Assembly: GCF_000234665.1 (NCBI RefSeq)
Contig: NC_018336.1
Location: 1,157,069-1,221,068, forward strand
DNA from: Leishmania mexicana MHOM/GT/2001/U1103
Taxonomy: Eukaryota > Euglenozoa > Kinetoplastea > Trypanosomatida > Trypanosomatidae
Length of the DNA stretch: 64,000 nt
Direction: 5' to 3'
Position numbers and translations under genes: made by a program. Below are positions 8,811 to 19,968 of this stretch, piece after piece (within the stretch, counting starts at the first letter, position 1; each line of letters starts with the position of its first letter). The notes under the pieces were generated by a model, which saw nothing but the letters and a program-made list of their open reading frames with translations, was not told where the DNA came from and did no database searches.

Positions 8811-10271
8811 ATGAGCTCGCCACCGCAGGATCCGCCGGGTGGCGGTAACAGTGACGGTAGTGGCGCCTGTAGCCGCCCTTCTAAGCCACGGCCAGGCCCG
8901 CTCACTTTCCCGCGAGACCGCACCTACGGCACCCTCGGCAACGGCAACGGCAACGGCGGCGAGGGCGGCAGCAGCGCCGGCGTAGGAAACACTCGTGAAA
9001 GTGACCTTCTTATCACCGGCAGCACAAACGGGAGACTCAGCAGCGACCCGATGCCGCTGTGGAGCTACGCTGCCTCGCCCATCATTCAAATCCGCGATCA
9101 CTGCCATCAGCAGTGGTTGGCGGTACTGCTAACTGTTGTTCTGCTCCTCGTCACATTCTACTTTGTCTTCGGTCTTTCTGCTCCAATGCGAGCAGAGCGG
9201 TGCACCACGCCGTTTGGCACTCTACTGGGCGAGAGCAGAGGCGTGGCGGCGTACAGCAACTGCCGCAACGACTACGGCGGGGATCACATGGAGCACTTCG
9301 TGTCTGTAGGGCTGCAGCGGCTCTACACCGGTTCCCAATGGCAGGCCCTCGAGTACACTCGGCGCTACTGGATCCTGACATCGCTGCTGACCTTCCCATC
9401 CCTTCCCAGGGCGGATCATATCATTCTCACTGACACCGCCAGCACCGTGAACGGGCGTCGTGGAGGTCGTGGCAGCTCCGTCGTGCCACTGGAGCGGTAC
9501 ACAAATCTTTTCCTGCCACCTCAGGTTCTGCAGAACAGCAGCGAAGATATGCCCGTGATGAAACTGAATGGCGAGGCCAACAACCTCTCAGCTAGCGTGC
9601 GGCAAAGGAACTGGCGTCAGGCACTCGTGCAACCCCACGACATTGTCGTGTACGCCAAGAACTCGCGGACGCTGCCGTCTGGTCATGTCGCGGTCGTGAC
9701 GGCGGTGCGCGGCCCCTTTGACAGCGTCGCCGCAGCCGGCAAGGAAGCGCACTGGTTTATTGTGAAGAACGCCTCGGCACAGGGTCGGCACCCCATGGCT
9801 CCTGGGTCGACGTTGCCACGGTTGCTTCTTTCACAGGAGAGCGAGGTTGTGAGTGGCGCCGTGACGCCGCCGAAGAACGCCACTGGCAACGACACGGCAA
9901 GACGCCCTGCCAGCGGCGGCTGTGATAACGTATCTTCAGACGAGGAAGGCGAGGAGGTGGTACGCGGGTGTAGCGTTCTCTATTACAAGGTGTTTGTTGT
10001 AGAACAAAACTGGGACAACTCCTATTGGGAAACGCTGCGCTACTTGACAAGGTCTGACTCGCACAACGACACCAAGAGAAACACCCTACGCGACGGCAAC
10101 GCCACCAGGAAGGAGTCGTCTGCGAAGCAACAGCGAAGGGCCGCAACGCGGCTGCGCAACTTTACTCGAGTACTCCTCCTCCATGAGTACTCGAACCCGC
10201 ATGGGTTCTTCCTCGAAGACACACACAACAATCTTATTCTAGGTTGGGTGCGCGCCTCTTCTGATGCGTGA
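8811..10271 (+). CDS. Membrane-anchored CHAP-domain protein, probable pseudoenzyme
   Basis: This 486-residue paralogue of the preceding gene has a Gly/Pro-rich N-terminus, a membrane segment at about 103-122 and a CHAP-like domain from about 134. It keeps the family opening (PFGTLLGESRGVAAYSN, 134-150), the histidine motif SGHVAVVTAV (His292) and VEQNWDNSYW (Asn400). At the nucleophile position, however, the motif reads QWQALEYTRRYW, so the catalytic Cys is replaced by Ala179. Two insertions, at about 210-265 and 310-385, make it longer than its neighbour. The insertions and domain contain several N-glycosylation sequons, consistent with a luminal or extracellular domain. The frame is intact, so this is not a decayed gene: a non-catalytic binding or regulatory role is likely (inference). 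The ATG at 8811 is preceded by a pyrimidine tract and AG. Confidence 0.85.
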   Translation: MSSPPQDPPGGGNSDGSGACSRPSKPRPGPLTFPRDRTYGTLGNGNGNGGEGGSSAGVGNTRESDLLITGSTNGRLSSDPMPLWSYAASPIIQIRDHCHQQWLAVLLTVVLLLVTFYFVFGLSAPMRAERCTTPFGTLLGESRGVAAYSNCRNDYGGDHMEHFVSVGLQRLYTGSQWQALEYTRRYWILTSLLTFPSLPRADHIILTDTASTVNGRRGGRGSSVVPLERYTNLFLPPQVLQNSSEDMPVMKLNGEANNLSASVRQRNWRQALVQPHDIVVYAKNSRTLPSGHVAVVTAVRGPFDSVAAAGKEAHWFIVKNASAQGRHPMAPGSTLPRLLLSQESEVVSGAVTPPKNATGNDTARRPASGGCDNVSSDEEGEEVVRGCSVLYYKVFVVEQNWDNSYWETLRYLTRSDSHNDTKRNTLRDGNATRKESSAKQQRRAATRLRNFTRVLLLHEYSNPHGFFLEDTHNNLILGWVRASSDA

Positions 10272-11574
10272 CTGTTTTGTGTGTGGGTGTAAGCGCGCGC
10301 GGAACATCTGCAAGTGGCAGCGACACTATCTAAATACCCAGAGAGGGGCCAAGGAGCATCTGTTTTACACACACCCATATATATATATATTTACATCCGC
10401 GGCAGGCAAGCGGTTTTCCTTGCCTTTTTCCTATATATTCCTCTCCCTTTCTCTCTCTATCCAACTCCCTCACCGGCTGTGAGCGGCGACGGCAAAGAAC
10501 CCACACGAGAAGACAAGGCTGGCTCTTGTGGACAGATTATGCCCAGCTGTGCCATGGCAGACATGAGCGCACGTGAAGGAGTGAGAGAGAGAAAGCGGTG
10601 GCATCCGCGTCGTCAGTGACGCTGTGTGCTAGCAAAACTAGAAGACATGCACGCAGACAAAAAAGAAACAGGCGAAGAGAACTCGAATAAATAGGCAATG
10701 TGTGCTTTGTGGGGGTGGGTGAGGGCGGAGACGGGAGTGGGGATGCGTCCTTGAATGATTGTGTGTGTGTGTGGTCTGCGAGTTTGATGTCTCTCGCTAT
10801 CTCTCATTAGCTGTGTGTCGTACAGCAGAGGAAACGCTTCCCTTCTCCCCGCTTCCCTTCTTCCCCCCCCCCCGGCCATGCTGCATCAGCGTGGCCCACA
10901 GATTCGTTTTTCGAAGAGGGATAGTGTGCATGTGTGAATCTTCGTGTAATACTCCGGTGTCCTTGCGATGTACGACAGAGTGAGGAAGACGAAAGAGAAA
11001 ACAAACAGAGATCGCCATTTTCACTGCCGATATGATGAGCGCATGTGTGATAGCGTGCTCCAGTGAACTGTCGGGGACTGCCCAGCTGCTACGCTGTTTT
11101 TTTTTCCTCTCTTCACGAGTTTTCTCGTAGTAGGCGGCATTGACACTGCGGATCACTGATTGTTTCCATCCCCCTTCCCCGCCCACACCTGCTGCTCTTC
11201 TGCACGTGAGCTTCGCCTGCGAATGTGGGAAGAAAATGGCGCCTTTGCCAACAGTTGCCTCCTGCTGTTTTCTGTCTCCACGGCTCTTACCTGATCACGG
11301 ATTTATCTCCCCATCTCTCTCATTACATGCTATTCACTCCTCTCTTGTGCCATCGCAGCTTTGCGCCGGCACAGGGCGAGGCTGTTGTCGTCGCTATCTT
11401 TGGCACCGTCACCTCTGTGCTTAGGGAACAGCGGCCCCGGTTTGTGAGCCCGCATGCTTCACGCTGCGGACGTTTGTGTTTTACTCACCCAACGTGTGCC
11501 TGCGAGGCCGGAAGGTCAGAGAGACGCCAGGGAACAATCTGTTTTATCCCACCCTTCTCATCCTCTGCCTCTGC
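10272..11574. other. Intergenic region
   Basis: Contains a (TA)n run at about 10378-10392, a C-run at about 10865-10874 and pyrimidine-rich tracts from 11100 onwards. No supported gene. Confidence 0.5.
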
Positions 11575-11922
11575 ATGTCGCAGGATACTATGTACCGCCA
11601 CCAACTGTGGCACATCGAGGACCCAACCTTGTCGGTGTCGCAGGCCCGTCTAAAGCTGCTCTTCGACTTTGACCCACCTTCGCAATACCGGCTGCAGCCA
11701 AACGGACCACTGCTGCACGGTATCCGGCCCAGCTGCGTACTGTGCGGTAGTGTGAGTCCGCCAGGAGGTGGCGCCGCGGCATCGGCTGCTGCACCCATTA
11801 CTATGCGTCGGATGGGCGTGTTCGGTCGGGTCGGCAGTGCCCCGGTGCAGTATGAAGAGCCGCTCGTGACGGAGTGGACGGATGTTGGCCTGCCTCCGAC
11901 CTCGACAACGGAGGACGCTTGA
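11575..11922 (+). CDS. Small hypothetical protein with a CxxC pair
   Basis: A 115-residue frame from the ATG at 11575 to the TGA at 11920-11922. The first half looks protein-like (MSQDTMYRHQLWHIEDPTLS, then RLKLLFDFDPPSQYRLQPNG), with a CVLC cysteine pair near residue 60. The second half is Gly/Ala/Pro-rich. The frame stays open upstream to an ATG at 11476, but the added residues are hydrophobic and look like translated pyrimidine tract, so the internal ATG is preferred. An ATG at 11590 is another option. No signal peptide is evident and the family is not recognised. The size and cysteine pair could suit a small organellar subunit, but nothing proves that. Confidence 0.55.
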   Translation: MSQDTMYRHQLWHIEDPTLSVSQARLKLLFDFDPPSQYRLQPNGPLLHGIRPSCVLCGSVSPPGGGAAASAAAPITMRRMGVFGRVGSAPVQYEEPLVTEWTDVGLPPTSTTEDA

Positions 11923-12670
11923 CTGCAGGGGCTCCTCTGGTGTGTGTAGGTGTGCTTTCTTCGTTATATCGCCTCTCGCCATCTGTGCTGCCCTGCTCCG
12001 TAGAAAGTCGATGTGCGTCTTGCCCACGTGTTGTGAACCTCTCTCTCCATCTCCCCGCCTCCCACGGCAGCGGGTCTTTTGCCCCGAATGTTTTTTTTTT
12101 CGGTTGCACGTGTGACGCAACCGTGTTGTGTGCGGTGTCTGTGAGCTCCCACGTGGCAAGGCCGATAGCACACGAAACCACGCAGGCTCCCCAAAGGAGA
12201 GACGATAGACGCGGCAGCAAGCGTAGCCTCGGAAAAAATGAATCTACTGCGGGTGACCCCTATGCGCTTCTTTGCCTGAGGTAGGTGGAGGCTTGTCGTC
12301 TTCGAAGAGGATGCTGTCAGAATGACTCAGCGCGGCATCCTACAACCATGAGGGAGGCCCCTCTAGCAGATGATGGTTTCCCTTCTCTAATCCTCTCCCT
12401 TCCTCCGTCCTCTGCCCTGTGCCTGTAACCCCTCCCTCGCCCTTGCCCGTTCCCACCAAAACGCTGCCCACCTTCTCGCTATGCTCTCTCCCGACCCACA
12501 AAGCCAACATCTCAGCTACGAAGCGAAGCAGAACCACACCAGAGACGCAGCGAGAGAAAAGCAGCGCACCGGGTCGCCGGCATCCTCATAATCAGTGCCA
12601 ACTCACTGTCTCTTTTTCCATCTCTCTCTCTCTTTCTCATCGCCGCTACAGACTGGGCCCGCGCGCGCGT
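11923..12670. other. Intergenic region
   Basis: 3' UTR-like sequence followed by strongly pyrimidine-rich sequence leading to the splice region of the next gene. No supported gene. Confidence 0.5.
12603..12651 (+). promoter_or_regulatory. Probable polypyrimidine tract and trans-splice acceptor
   Basis: An almost pure CT tract (TCTTTTTCCATCTCTCTCTC and onwards) ends in a CAG at 12649-12651, 19 bases before the ATG at 12671. This is the clearest acceptor-like site in the window and supports that start over the in-frame upstream codons. Confidence 0.5.
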
Positions 12671-13915
12671 ATGGCGAGTGCAAGCGCTTTGGGGTCGTCG
12701 TCGTCGACGTCGCCGCCACGGCATTGGGGGTCCGACCTGCTGCTGCGCAAGGTTCCGCTCTATGCTCAGGCGCGGCAGTACGCCGCCGTCGATCCCGACG
12801 ACCCGCGGTCAGAGGGCAACACGCTCGGCTACGGATCGAGCAGCTACCCGCTCCTGGCGGCGGTGCGCTCGTGCTACAACATGCTGAATGGTGACGAGGT
12901 AGCGGCTGAAACCTTAGGTCTGGGTGCGGCCACCGCAGTGGTGGACCGCTCTCCCTTCAGCGGCATCGACAGAGCTGGATACGCCCACGTACCGGCACAG
13001 CGCAAGTGGACGGTCGCTGATCCGCTGGCGGCGGACTTGGCGTCGCCGAACTCGGAGCAGTCGACTGCCTTGGTTCGCCGCGCTGCTGCCGCCGCACTGC
13101 TGGATAACGCGATCGGCCCCGCGACTCTGGCGCAGATGCTGGAGCCGTGGTTTGGCATTATCGAAGATCGACTGTGCGCTGGCGCGCAACAGCAGCAGCT
13201 CGAAGAGCTTGCGCGGTCAGAAAAACAAAAGAGGGGAAGAGAGGCGGCCAAGCGGAGCAACAGCGGCGCAGCTGGAGCGCTGGAGGAGGGCGATACTGTG
13301 GTGAATAACAGTGTGAGAGTCGCGGACGCGGACGCGTCGCGCATGCTGCGCCGCAAGCGCATCTACGACCGGGAGGAAGAGACACACGGCGTTGTTTACA
13401 CACGGCTCGAGAGCACCATTCTGCATTACAGTGCGGCGACGCAAGAGGAAAAAGAGGTGCTGCGCAGCATACGGGTAGCTAGCAATGACTCTTCGACGGA
13501 CGCGCTTGTCCCCGGCGAAGGCAGTACCGCAGCACTGCCATCGCAGGAGACGTGGGGCAGTCGCATGCTGTCACTTGTTACGTCCACCGTGGCTTCGGAG
13601 GCCGGAAGCGGCGCCGTGCGCCGCAGCGACGAGGAGGTCGAGCAGCAGCAGAAGGTGTTGGCCTACCTGAAGCGTGTGCGCTGGATCGCCACACAGTGGA
13701 ACAGCACCACGAACCAGATGGCGTTCAAGGACGCTGGGGCGTCTGCACCGTCGTGGGGCCAGATGACAGAGGCGCAGCGCGTGAAGACGGAGATGCTGCA
13801 CGCGCAGGGGCAGCGGCGCCGCTTCCGGCGTCCACGTCGCGGCGGTGATGGTGGAGCTAAGGGTAACGGGGACGACGCCGACGCTGCCTTGGGGAACGAA
13901 CTTGGATCAGCGTGA
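12671..13915 (+). CDS. Conserved-looking hypothetical protein, 414 residues
   Basis: The frame is open from 12419, but the ATG at 12671 directly follows a strong CT tract and AG and is taken as the start. The N-terminus is Ser-rich (MASASALGSSSSTSPPRHWG), followed by a compact region (residues about 20-180) with a YGSSSYPLLAAVRSCYNML stretch and Ala-rich helices. A charged, Gln/Glu/Lys-rich and probably helical region lies at about 180-230. Near the C-terminus (about 330-395) comes a conserved-looking KRVRWIATQWNSTTNQMAF segment, then a basic RRRFRRPRRGG patch that could bind nucleic acid. There is no membrane segment. I do not recognise the family. A mitochondrial ribosomal or RNA-binding role is conceivable from the basic tail but is not shown. 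Confidence 0.75.
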   Translation: MASASALGSSSSTSPPRHWGSDLLLRKVPLYAQARQYAAVDPDDPRSEGNTLGYGSSSYPLLAAVRSCYNMLNGDEVAAETLGLGAATAVVDRSPFSGIDRAGYAHVPAQRKWTVADPLAADLASPNSEQSTALVRRAAAAALLDNAIGPATLAQMLEPWFGIIEDRLCAGAQQQQLEELARSEKQKRGREAAKRSNSGAAGALEEGDTVVNNSVRVADADASRMLRRKRIYDREEETHGVVYTRLESTILHYSAATQEEKEVLRSIRVASNDSSTDALVPGEGSTAALPSQETWGSRMLSLVTSTVASEAGSGAVRRSDEEVEQQQKVLAYLKRVRWIATQWNSTTNQMAFKDAGASAPSWGQMTEAQRVKTEMLHAQGQRRRFRRPRRGGDGGAKGNGDDADAALGNELGSA

Positions 13916-14639
13916 TTGCCTTTCCTCTTTTCTTTGCTTCTCTGTGTGCCATGGTGTCTCACGGCAGCAGGCACCGATGGGCTGTGGGACGAATCGAACG
14001 TGAGGTGTTTTCGGTTCCCACTTCACGAGGTCAGCTGGGCCGACCACTCACAGGCGCAGTGGCCCAAAGTGTAGCGGAGGAAAGCGAGGAGAGGAGTTCG
14101 CCACACAGGCACGTAATGAAGAAGCGATGTGCAGAGACCAGACGACCCTTCTCTCTCTCCCTTCTTCATGGGACGAGTGCGGCAAAGGCTCCGGTTGGCT
14201 CCACGACGGCAAGCGTGAGAATTGTGTGAATGGATGGCTCTGAAAATGACGTCCCACTTGAGATAGTGAAACGTGGGACGCTCATCATTGATGTCTCTCT
14301 CTTCTCCCGGACGCCGTCCTCGCTCTTCTCGCCTCGATACCTGGTCCAACTCGCAGGACTGACGAGGGGCCTCGCAAATACAGGAAGCTGCTCAAGAACG
14401 GAGGTAGAGGTAGGGGGCGGTGCTCGGCGACACTGAGCAGTAACCATGAACATTCCTCGGACAACGGTGGCTCGCGCGCACCGACAACACAAGCTGAAGC
14501 GCTCAATGTATTCACCTGCAGGCCAGTAATTCTTGTTTGTTGCTGTTGCCGACTGCTTTGCCTTTTTGGCACTCTTCACGAGCGTCGCCAGCTACCTTCA
14601 TCACAGCAGCCGAACACAGCCCGTGAGGCGGCATCGAGC
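13916..14639. other. Intergenic region
   Basis: Mixed composition, no supported gene on either strand. Confidence 0.5.
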
Positions 14640-15292
14640 GGCGTGAGCATGGAGCCGCTGCAGTGTCGGGCCAGATGGTGCACGAGGAGTGAGTGGGGTA
14701 TATCGCCGCAGGACCCGTTCCACTGCCCGCACCCGAGGTTCGCCAACGCCCATCAGCAGCTTCTCAGGAGGAAATAGACATATCGGCACTTTCGAGCTCT
14801 GGCGTCTTCGCCGAGGCAGCGGATGCGCGCATGATTCACAGCATGCGCTTCAGCATGACCGGCGGCGAACTGGGCGACACGCCGCTGGAATGGTTCGTCA
14901 TGCTCCTCCGTGGCGCGATACTTTCAAGGTGCATGTATTCACCCGCCGACTCTGCTCCGAACGAGGCCGCTGGCGACCGTGTGTGGGAGTAGCAAGCGAC
15001 CCGAGAGGGCAGGGAAGATTCAAACATCTACCACATCTACGGGCGATATCTCGTGGCCGTGTACATTTCACGTTACGATCCGAGCACCCACCAACACGGC
15101 AGCATAACGGCCTGCCACCCAGGCGGTGAGAAGAGCAGCTCGACCGTCGGTGCGTTTGTCGGAATGCCGCAGCATGGTGGAAAAGCGCCCAACAGTAAGA
15201 CGAGCATCGACTACATTCCCTACGAGCGCACTCCTCACCGGACCCCCCTCCTCCTTGAAAAGACTACCCGAACTGGTGATGGAGCGGTGTGA
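14640..15292 (+). pseudogene. Decayed protein-coding remnant, family unknown
   Basis: The frame from about 14693 to 15292 gives protein-like sequence throughout (for example ADARMIHSMRFSMTGGELGD, then YHIYGRYLVAVYISRYDPST) but is interrupted by a TAG at 14990-14992. It also has no ATG at its start: it begins after a TGA at 14690-14692. An overlapping frame starting with the ATG at 14649 gives a plausible N-terminus (MEPLQCRARWCTRS) that stops after about 45 residues, which suggests a frameshift between the two. The coding-like GC content contrasts with the flanks. I do not know the parent family. An assembly or base-calling error could also produce the breaks, so read evidence is needed to choose. 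Confidence 0.5.
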
Positions 15293-15505
15293 GTGTCGCT
15301 CTGTTTTTTTTTCACTTTGCTGTTTTCACATTTTCTCTGCACACCCTTGCGAAGCATTCGACGAGATTTGTTTTGTGAGTTTCCAAGGCTGGCTCGCCTC
15401 ATGGCGGCGAACTTCACCACCAACGTGCGTGGTATTCTAGGGTCCAGCATCCCCACTCGGTGTGTGTGTGTGTGGAGGCCAGACAGCACCCTTATCTTGC
15501 TTTAT

Positions 15506-15920
15506 CCTCCTGCCAAAATACCGAGTCATCTCCGGTGATGGCAGGGTTGACCACCTACGACGTAGGGGTGGATAGAGCAATGTATCGATACTGATGTCAG
15601 TGATCAGGTCCTGGATGGCATTGCGTCGGAGTGATATGTGACAGTGAATAGGCTTTTACCATTAATGTGATAGATGAACGGCCAGCGTGGCTCGAGTGCA
15701 CCCACCTAGCCCTCACACTGCCCAGACTGGTGGGGGAGGGGGCCTGAGTCGCCTGACGAGGGATGCACGAGGTGTGGTGATCGGCAGAATGGAAGAGCGG
15801 CTGTGAGGCGACCTGCGGGAAGGGGGAGGTAGAGCTTGTGGCAGAGGCCGTACTCCGACGACTGAGTCCGTGCATTGCTGCAGCACGTGTGTCTAGGGTG
15901 CTTTGCACCACGCGGGGTGT
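15506..15920 (+). mobile_element. SIDER-like degenerate retroposon, copy 2
   Basis: Starts with TCCTGCCAAAATACCGAG and contains CCACCTACGACGTAGGGG, GATCAGGTCCTGGATGGC and TTGCGTCGGAGTGATATGTG in order, matching the copies at 7722 and 34735. It lies just downstream of the pseudogene, probably in a former 3' UTR. The 3' boundary is uncertain. No coding capacity. Confidence 0.7.
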
Positions 15921-17036
15921 GACGTGTGGAGTCTCCATCACGTTATACAGCAGAGAGCCGGGTACGCTTAGACCAACAAGAACACTGGTCACAGCCAGGG
16001 ACCGGTTCAGTGACTCGCTTTCTGATGAAAGGGAGAAAATGGTAACGTGCACAAACAGAGAGACAGTTGATGGCTGGCATCCACAGGTCAAAGCAGGACC
16101 TTCACCTCAGTAAGATTGGGGGGACAGAAGCACAGGTGCTGCACCCGACCTGGTGGAGCCGAATGCGGTGGCGGTCATATTTCACCTCTGACGCCGACTG
16201 AATCCCAACGCAGAAAAACCTGAACGTGTGAACATGCCCACAAGTACCTATGTACCACAACCTCCACCCCACCTGTGCCGTCTATCTGTGCAACAAGACA
16301 CGCGTATGTGGGAGCGTGGAAGAAAAGAGTCAATCCCTCCACTCCCCATCAAAGGCGCCAACAGGCCGCCATTTCAGCTTTGAACTTTGTTCTACGCCAC
16401 GGCTGGGCTGCGGTGAGTTCCGCCTCAACTCACTTTTGCCCAAATCCCACAGCAGCCGAATAGGACAAATCCTTTCCTGTACACGAGCAGTCACTGGCTT
16501 CTCACCGCAAAGGGTGTGGCATGTAGTATCCAACAGCGCATCAGTTTCCGCATCCGCCACGCTACTGTGCTTCTTCGGCCGCTCGGTAACCACAGCTGCA
16601 TGGTCCCAGCGAATTCTCGACGCAGAAGGACCGCAACGATTTTCACCAATTATCCTAGTTCGTGACTGCAGTAAAATTCTGGATAAGGAAGTCTTTGCCG
16701 GAGGCAGCGCCTAACACATAGCTGTTCTAATAAGAATGCGGTTGCATCCCCATGGCACTCTACATGTCGGCAATCTGCGTTCCCGCACAGATCTACATCA
16801 GATTGTACGATGAACACGAGCAGACCTAGCGCAACGTTCCGCGTGCAGCTGCGTCTAAAACTCTTCTTCCTTTGGTTTTGCACACAGCAGCACAAACATA
16901 AGAATGCACGTCACGCTACCGCCTAGGTCGATGACAATGGCACAGATAGTCCTTTCGGAAATCGATGTCTGTGACCTCACCAGACTCTGGCACAAGCATC
17001 AGCTCGCGGCTACATTAACTCATGATCCGACTCGCT
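15921..17036. other. Region without a recognised gene, between SIDER and A1 repeat
   Basis: Moderate GC, few pyrimidine tracts, no convincing frame on either strand (the longest give about 90-155 residues without domains). It could be old decayed sequence. Confidence 0.45.
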
Positions 17037-17434
17037 TTCTTCAGTGTGTCACTGTACCAACAACAAGTCAGCCACTAGACGCATACAGCCACAGGTCACC
17101 TGCCTCTGCTGCGCGATGGCGATGTCCAGGAGCGGGGCTCCACCCAACGCCGTTTGGCGTCCTTCGGCCCATTGCAATACCCGTGCATGCAGCACCGTCT
17201 CGGTCCCGCACCGCGCCCAACACCGCCGCAACGCAGCCAAAGCAGAAACACAGTAGGCGGGATGCACCCATTCGCTTGATCGCCGACACGATTCGCGGCG
17301 AGCCGGTGCAAACGCGATCATGGCTGCAGGGCTCCTCCGCACCGCGCCAGCCCAGGCCTGCCCGCCGACATCGAGAGTCCGCAGCCGCACCCCAGGCCAC
17401 GCTGCAGGGCCTTGGCGTCGCCCGGCACGGCGGG
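17037..17434 (-). repeat. GC-rich repeat block A1, copy 1 (inverted)
   Basis: Read on the - strand, this block matches 29884-30311 almost base for base, from about the GCCGTGCCGGGCGACGCC side to TGTCACTGTACCAACAA near 17049. Its outer part (17280-17434) is also shared with the A2 copies, so A1 and A2 have a common end but different inner sequences. The outermost 35-40 bp present in the 1407 and 29884 copies are missing here. No coding function is evident. Confidence 0.75.
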
Positions 17435-19390
17435 TGCTATCAGGTCACCGACACGCCTTCAGACGACGGGAAAACCAGCAGCTGGACGTACGTCTAGATT
17501 CGTGTCGGCGCGTCTCATGTTGTTTGTGTGTGTTCGCGGGCGCCGAGGGGAGGGACTTCCCGGGGCTCTCGCGCGCTCTGTATCCCTTGCCCTCCTGCCC
17601 TTTTGTTGCGGGTTGCTCCTCCCCACGCGATATTGCTCCTCGCTGCTGTTTGACGTGGGATACACACGTTTCCTTGCGGTTTCTTCTGCTGCTCGCGCTG
17701 GGTGTCATGCAGAGAGCGACATGCGCACAGGAGCACGCGCTTGCCGCTCTGTTGTTGACATGGCTGTGCCCATATCTGCTGAGAGACCGCATGTGGGGCC
17801 TGTCTGTTTCTCCCTTTGCGCATGCCTGTATGTGGGGGTGGTGCTGTGGTAGTCGTGAGCCGTGTGCCCTACCCATGCCTCTTCCTGTTGTCTCGATGCG
17901 GCGAAAGCGATGCTATGCCTCCCCACTACCTGCTCTCACGCATTGCTTGGATTGACCTGTCTCTGCGGCCACTGCTGACGGCGATGCTCCACCCCCTCTC
18001 TTGCTTTTCATGGACCCCCACCCTTTCACGTGGCGGTTGCTGGTGTCGCGTACACCTCCTGGGGTGGTAGGGGAGGTCACAGGCACCGCGCTGCAGTTGT
18101 GTGGTGTAAGCGCGGGGGGAGAAGGGACGGGTGGCGATGGGCTGCCGTAGTGATGTGGAGAGCTCGTGCTTAACATGCGTGGAGCCTAGCGCCGCAGACG
18201 GTCGTGATTCCTTACTGTCGCCCGAGCGACATGTGCTGTATCGCGTCGCTCTGATCCGAAACAATGGCAGAGGTGTATGTGATACTTCTCTTGCAGTCAT
18301 CATATTTGATTGCATGCGTTCGACCACCTGTAGGAGGTGGATGACGTTGGTGTGCGCCCCCTTTGCGAGAGCCGTCGTCGTCGCCTTCCCTTCCCCATGC
18401 ATAGGTGCCACGCCGCGAGTTTTGTCTTTGTTATATATGCATGTGCACCGACTGGGAGGTGTGTATTCCTTGGTGGGACTCCCTGCCTTTCTTTGTTTCA
18501 GCGTCTGCTGTGCGTGTCCATCGGATGGCCGGTAGACATGTGGGCTGCTAGCCGACGAGGCTGGACCACAGTGAGTGTGGTTGTGGTCGTTGTGCGACGG
18601 TGAGGAGAGTGCGGGGGGAGGGGGAGATGCAAAGGCCTCTGCCCCCCGGCGGACTGTGCGTGCTGTGCTCTCGCTTTCGCTTCACAAGCATCTCCCCTCC
18701 TCCGTCCCCGACCCCGAACACACCCCTACGCTTGTTTCTGCTGTTTTCGTACTTTCTGTCTTGTCTTGCATCTCATCGAGCATTGTACACGTGCGCGCGC
18801 GCTGTCGCTGTTCAGTCCGAACATAGCTGCAGCGGGCGGAGGTGGGGCGGGTAGGGGGGCCATCGTGCACAGATGCCCCAGAGCGAGAAACGGGCGGAGT
18901 GCTTCTTAAGCTGGACAGCCCCGTTGTACTGTCGCAGTAGCCGCGTGGCGCGCGGTGGTATCCTCTGTACAGCGCCCCCTACGTGCGTGCCGGGGGAAAG
19001 ACCAATCGCGGTCTCTTGCGCCCGCAGGCACGCAACCGCCACTGCGCTCGGACTGGTGAGCTCGCCGCCGCTTTCGCACCGCCCCTTCTGAGCACCGCCA
19101 CCCCTTCCCCGCGTCCCTCACTCGGCAAGACTACGCTAGCGAGGCAGCAAGAAAGTGCCAGTTCTCTTTCCCACACCCTTCCCCACGCACCGCCTTCTCT
19201 ACCTCTCCCTCCTTCTCCCAGCATCGGCATTCCTCGGCACTCACTCTCCGCGCACACGCACCTGAGCCGCTCACCCGTCCGCTGGATTTGGCATTTTCGG
19301 CGACCCCACTCCACGGCGCTCCACCATCAGCTCTACGCACAGGCGCACATACACACACTCAACGGCCTGTATCTCCCCCTTTCCTCGACA
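17435..19390. other. Intergenic region upstream of single-pass membrane protein gene
   Basis: No supported gene up to the ATG at 19391. From 18880 on, the sequence is repeated exactly after the N gap. Pyrimidine-rich stretches at about 19085-19235 may be splice signals for the next gene. Confidence 0.5.
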
Positions 19391-19968
19391 ATGCCTTCCG
19401 TCGCTGTCACGAGCACGGCCGCCGCCGCCGTGGGGCCGCTGCACTCTGTCAAGCCCGCCTCTCACAGCCGCGCTGCGGCACTCAACGGCGCGTGCATGAT
19501 TCGACCACAGAGAAGATCTGCGTGCAACAGGATCTGCGCCATCATTTTGGGATGCTTGCTCGGTGCCCTTTTCCTGATTGCCCTTCTCGTGCTGCTGTGG
19601 TGCTTCCTCGCTGCGAGGCGACGCCGTGATCGGCGGCTGAGGGGGAAGGAAGAGGAGGACTGGAAATGTCAGCCCTACACAGGCGAAGAGGAAGAAGGAG
19701 CAACCGAAAACAGTGCGCAAGTGCCACCGTCGACGTCAGTGGAAAAGGGTGCGCTGCTGAGTTTGGCCTCCGCCAACCCGCTGTCGGCTGCCTCTTCGGG
19801 CAGCGGGGGCGCGGTCGCTCGCTTGTTGTCCTCGCGCATTCAAATCGGTGAGGACGAGGTCATGCCGCTCTCGCAGAGCCGACGGAGCCCTCTGATGTCG
19901 CAGGCCGAGGCACCGGAGCCGGGTGACGCACCGCAGGAGGAAGAGCCCATGCGGCCGAAACGGTCGAC
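18880..19968 (+). repeat. 1089-bp segment identical to 20069-21157 (copy before gap)
   Basis: This segment ends exactly at the N gap and its copy begins exactly after the gap. By eye the two are identical over their whole length, at an offset of 1189 bases. The pattern is that of two contigs whose overlapping ends were joined by a gap rather than merged, although a real tandem repeat is possible. Confidence 0.8.
19391..19968 (+). CDS. Single-pass membrane protein, copy cut by assembly gap
   Basis: The visible 192 residues are identical to the start of the gene at 20580 and run into the N gap at 19969. Domain order is the same: an Ala/Ser-rich short N-terminus, a CNRIC motif, a membrane helix at about 47-74, the basic stop sequence ARRRRDRRLRGK and an acidic cytosolic-type tail. 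The last part is missing only because of the gap. The gene is probably a duplicate representation of the complete copy downstream and should not be counted separately without read support. Confidence 0.6.

Noticed and set aside
1407..17434. Reading the whole interval as one large transposon carrying host genes
   Set aside because: The inverted ends fit, but no recombinase or target-site duplication was seen, and the genes inside are ordinary trypanosomatid genes.
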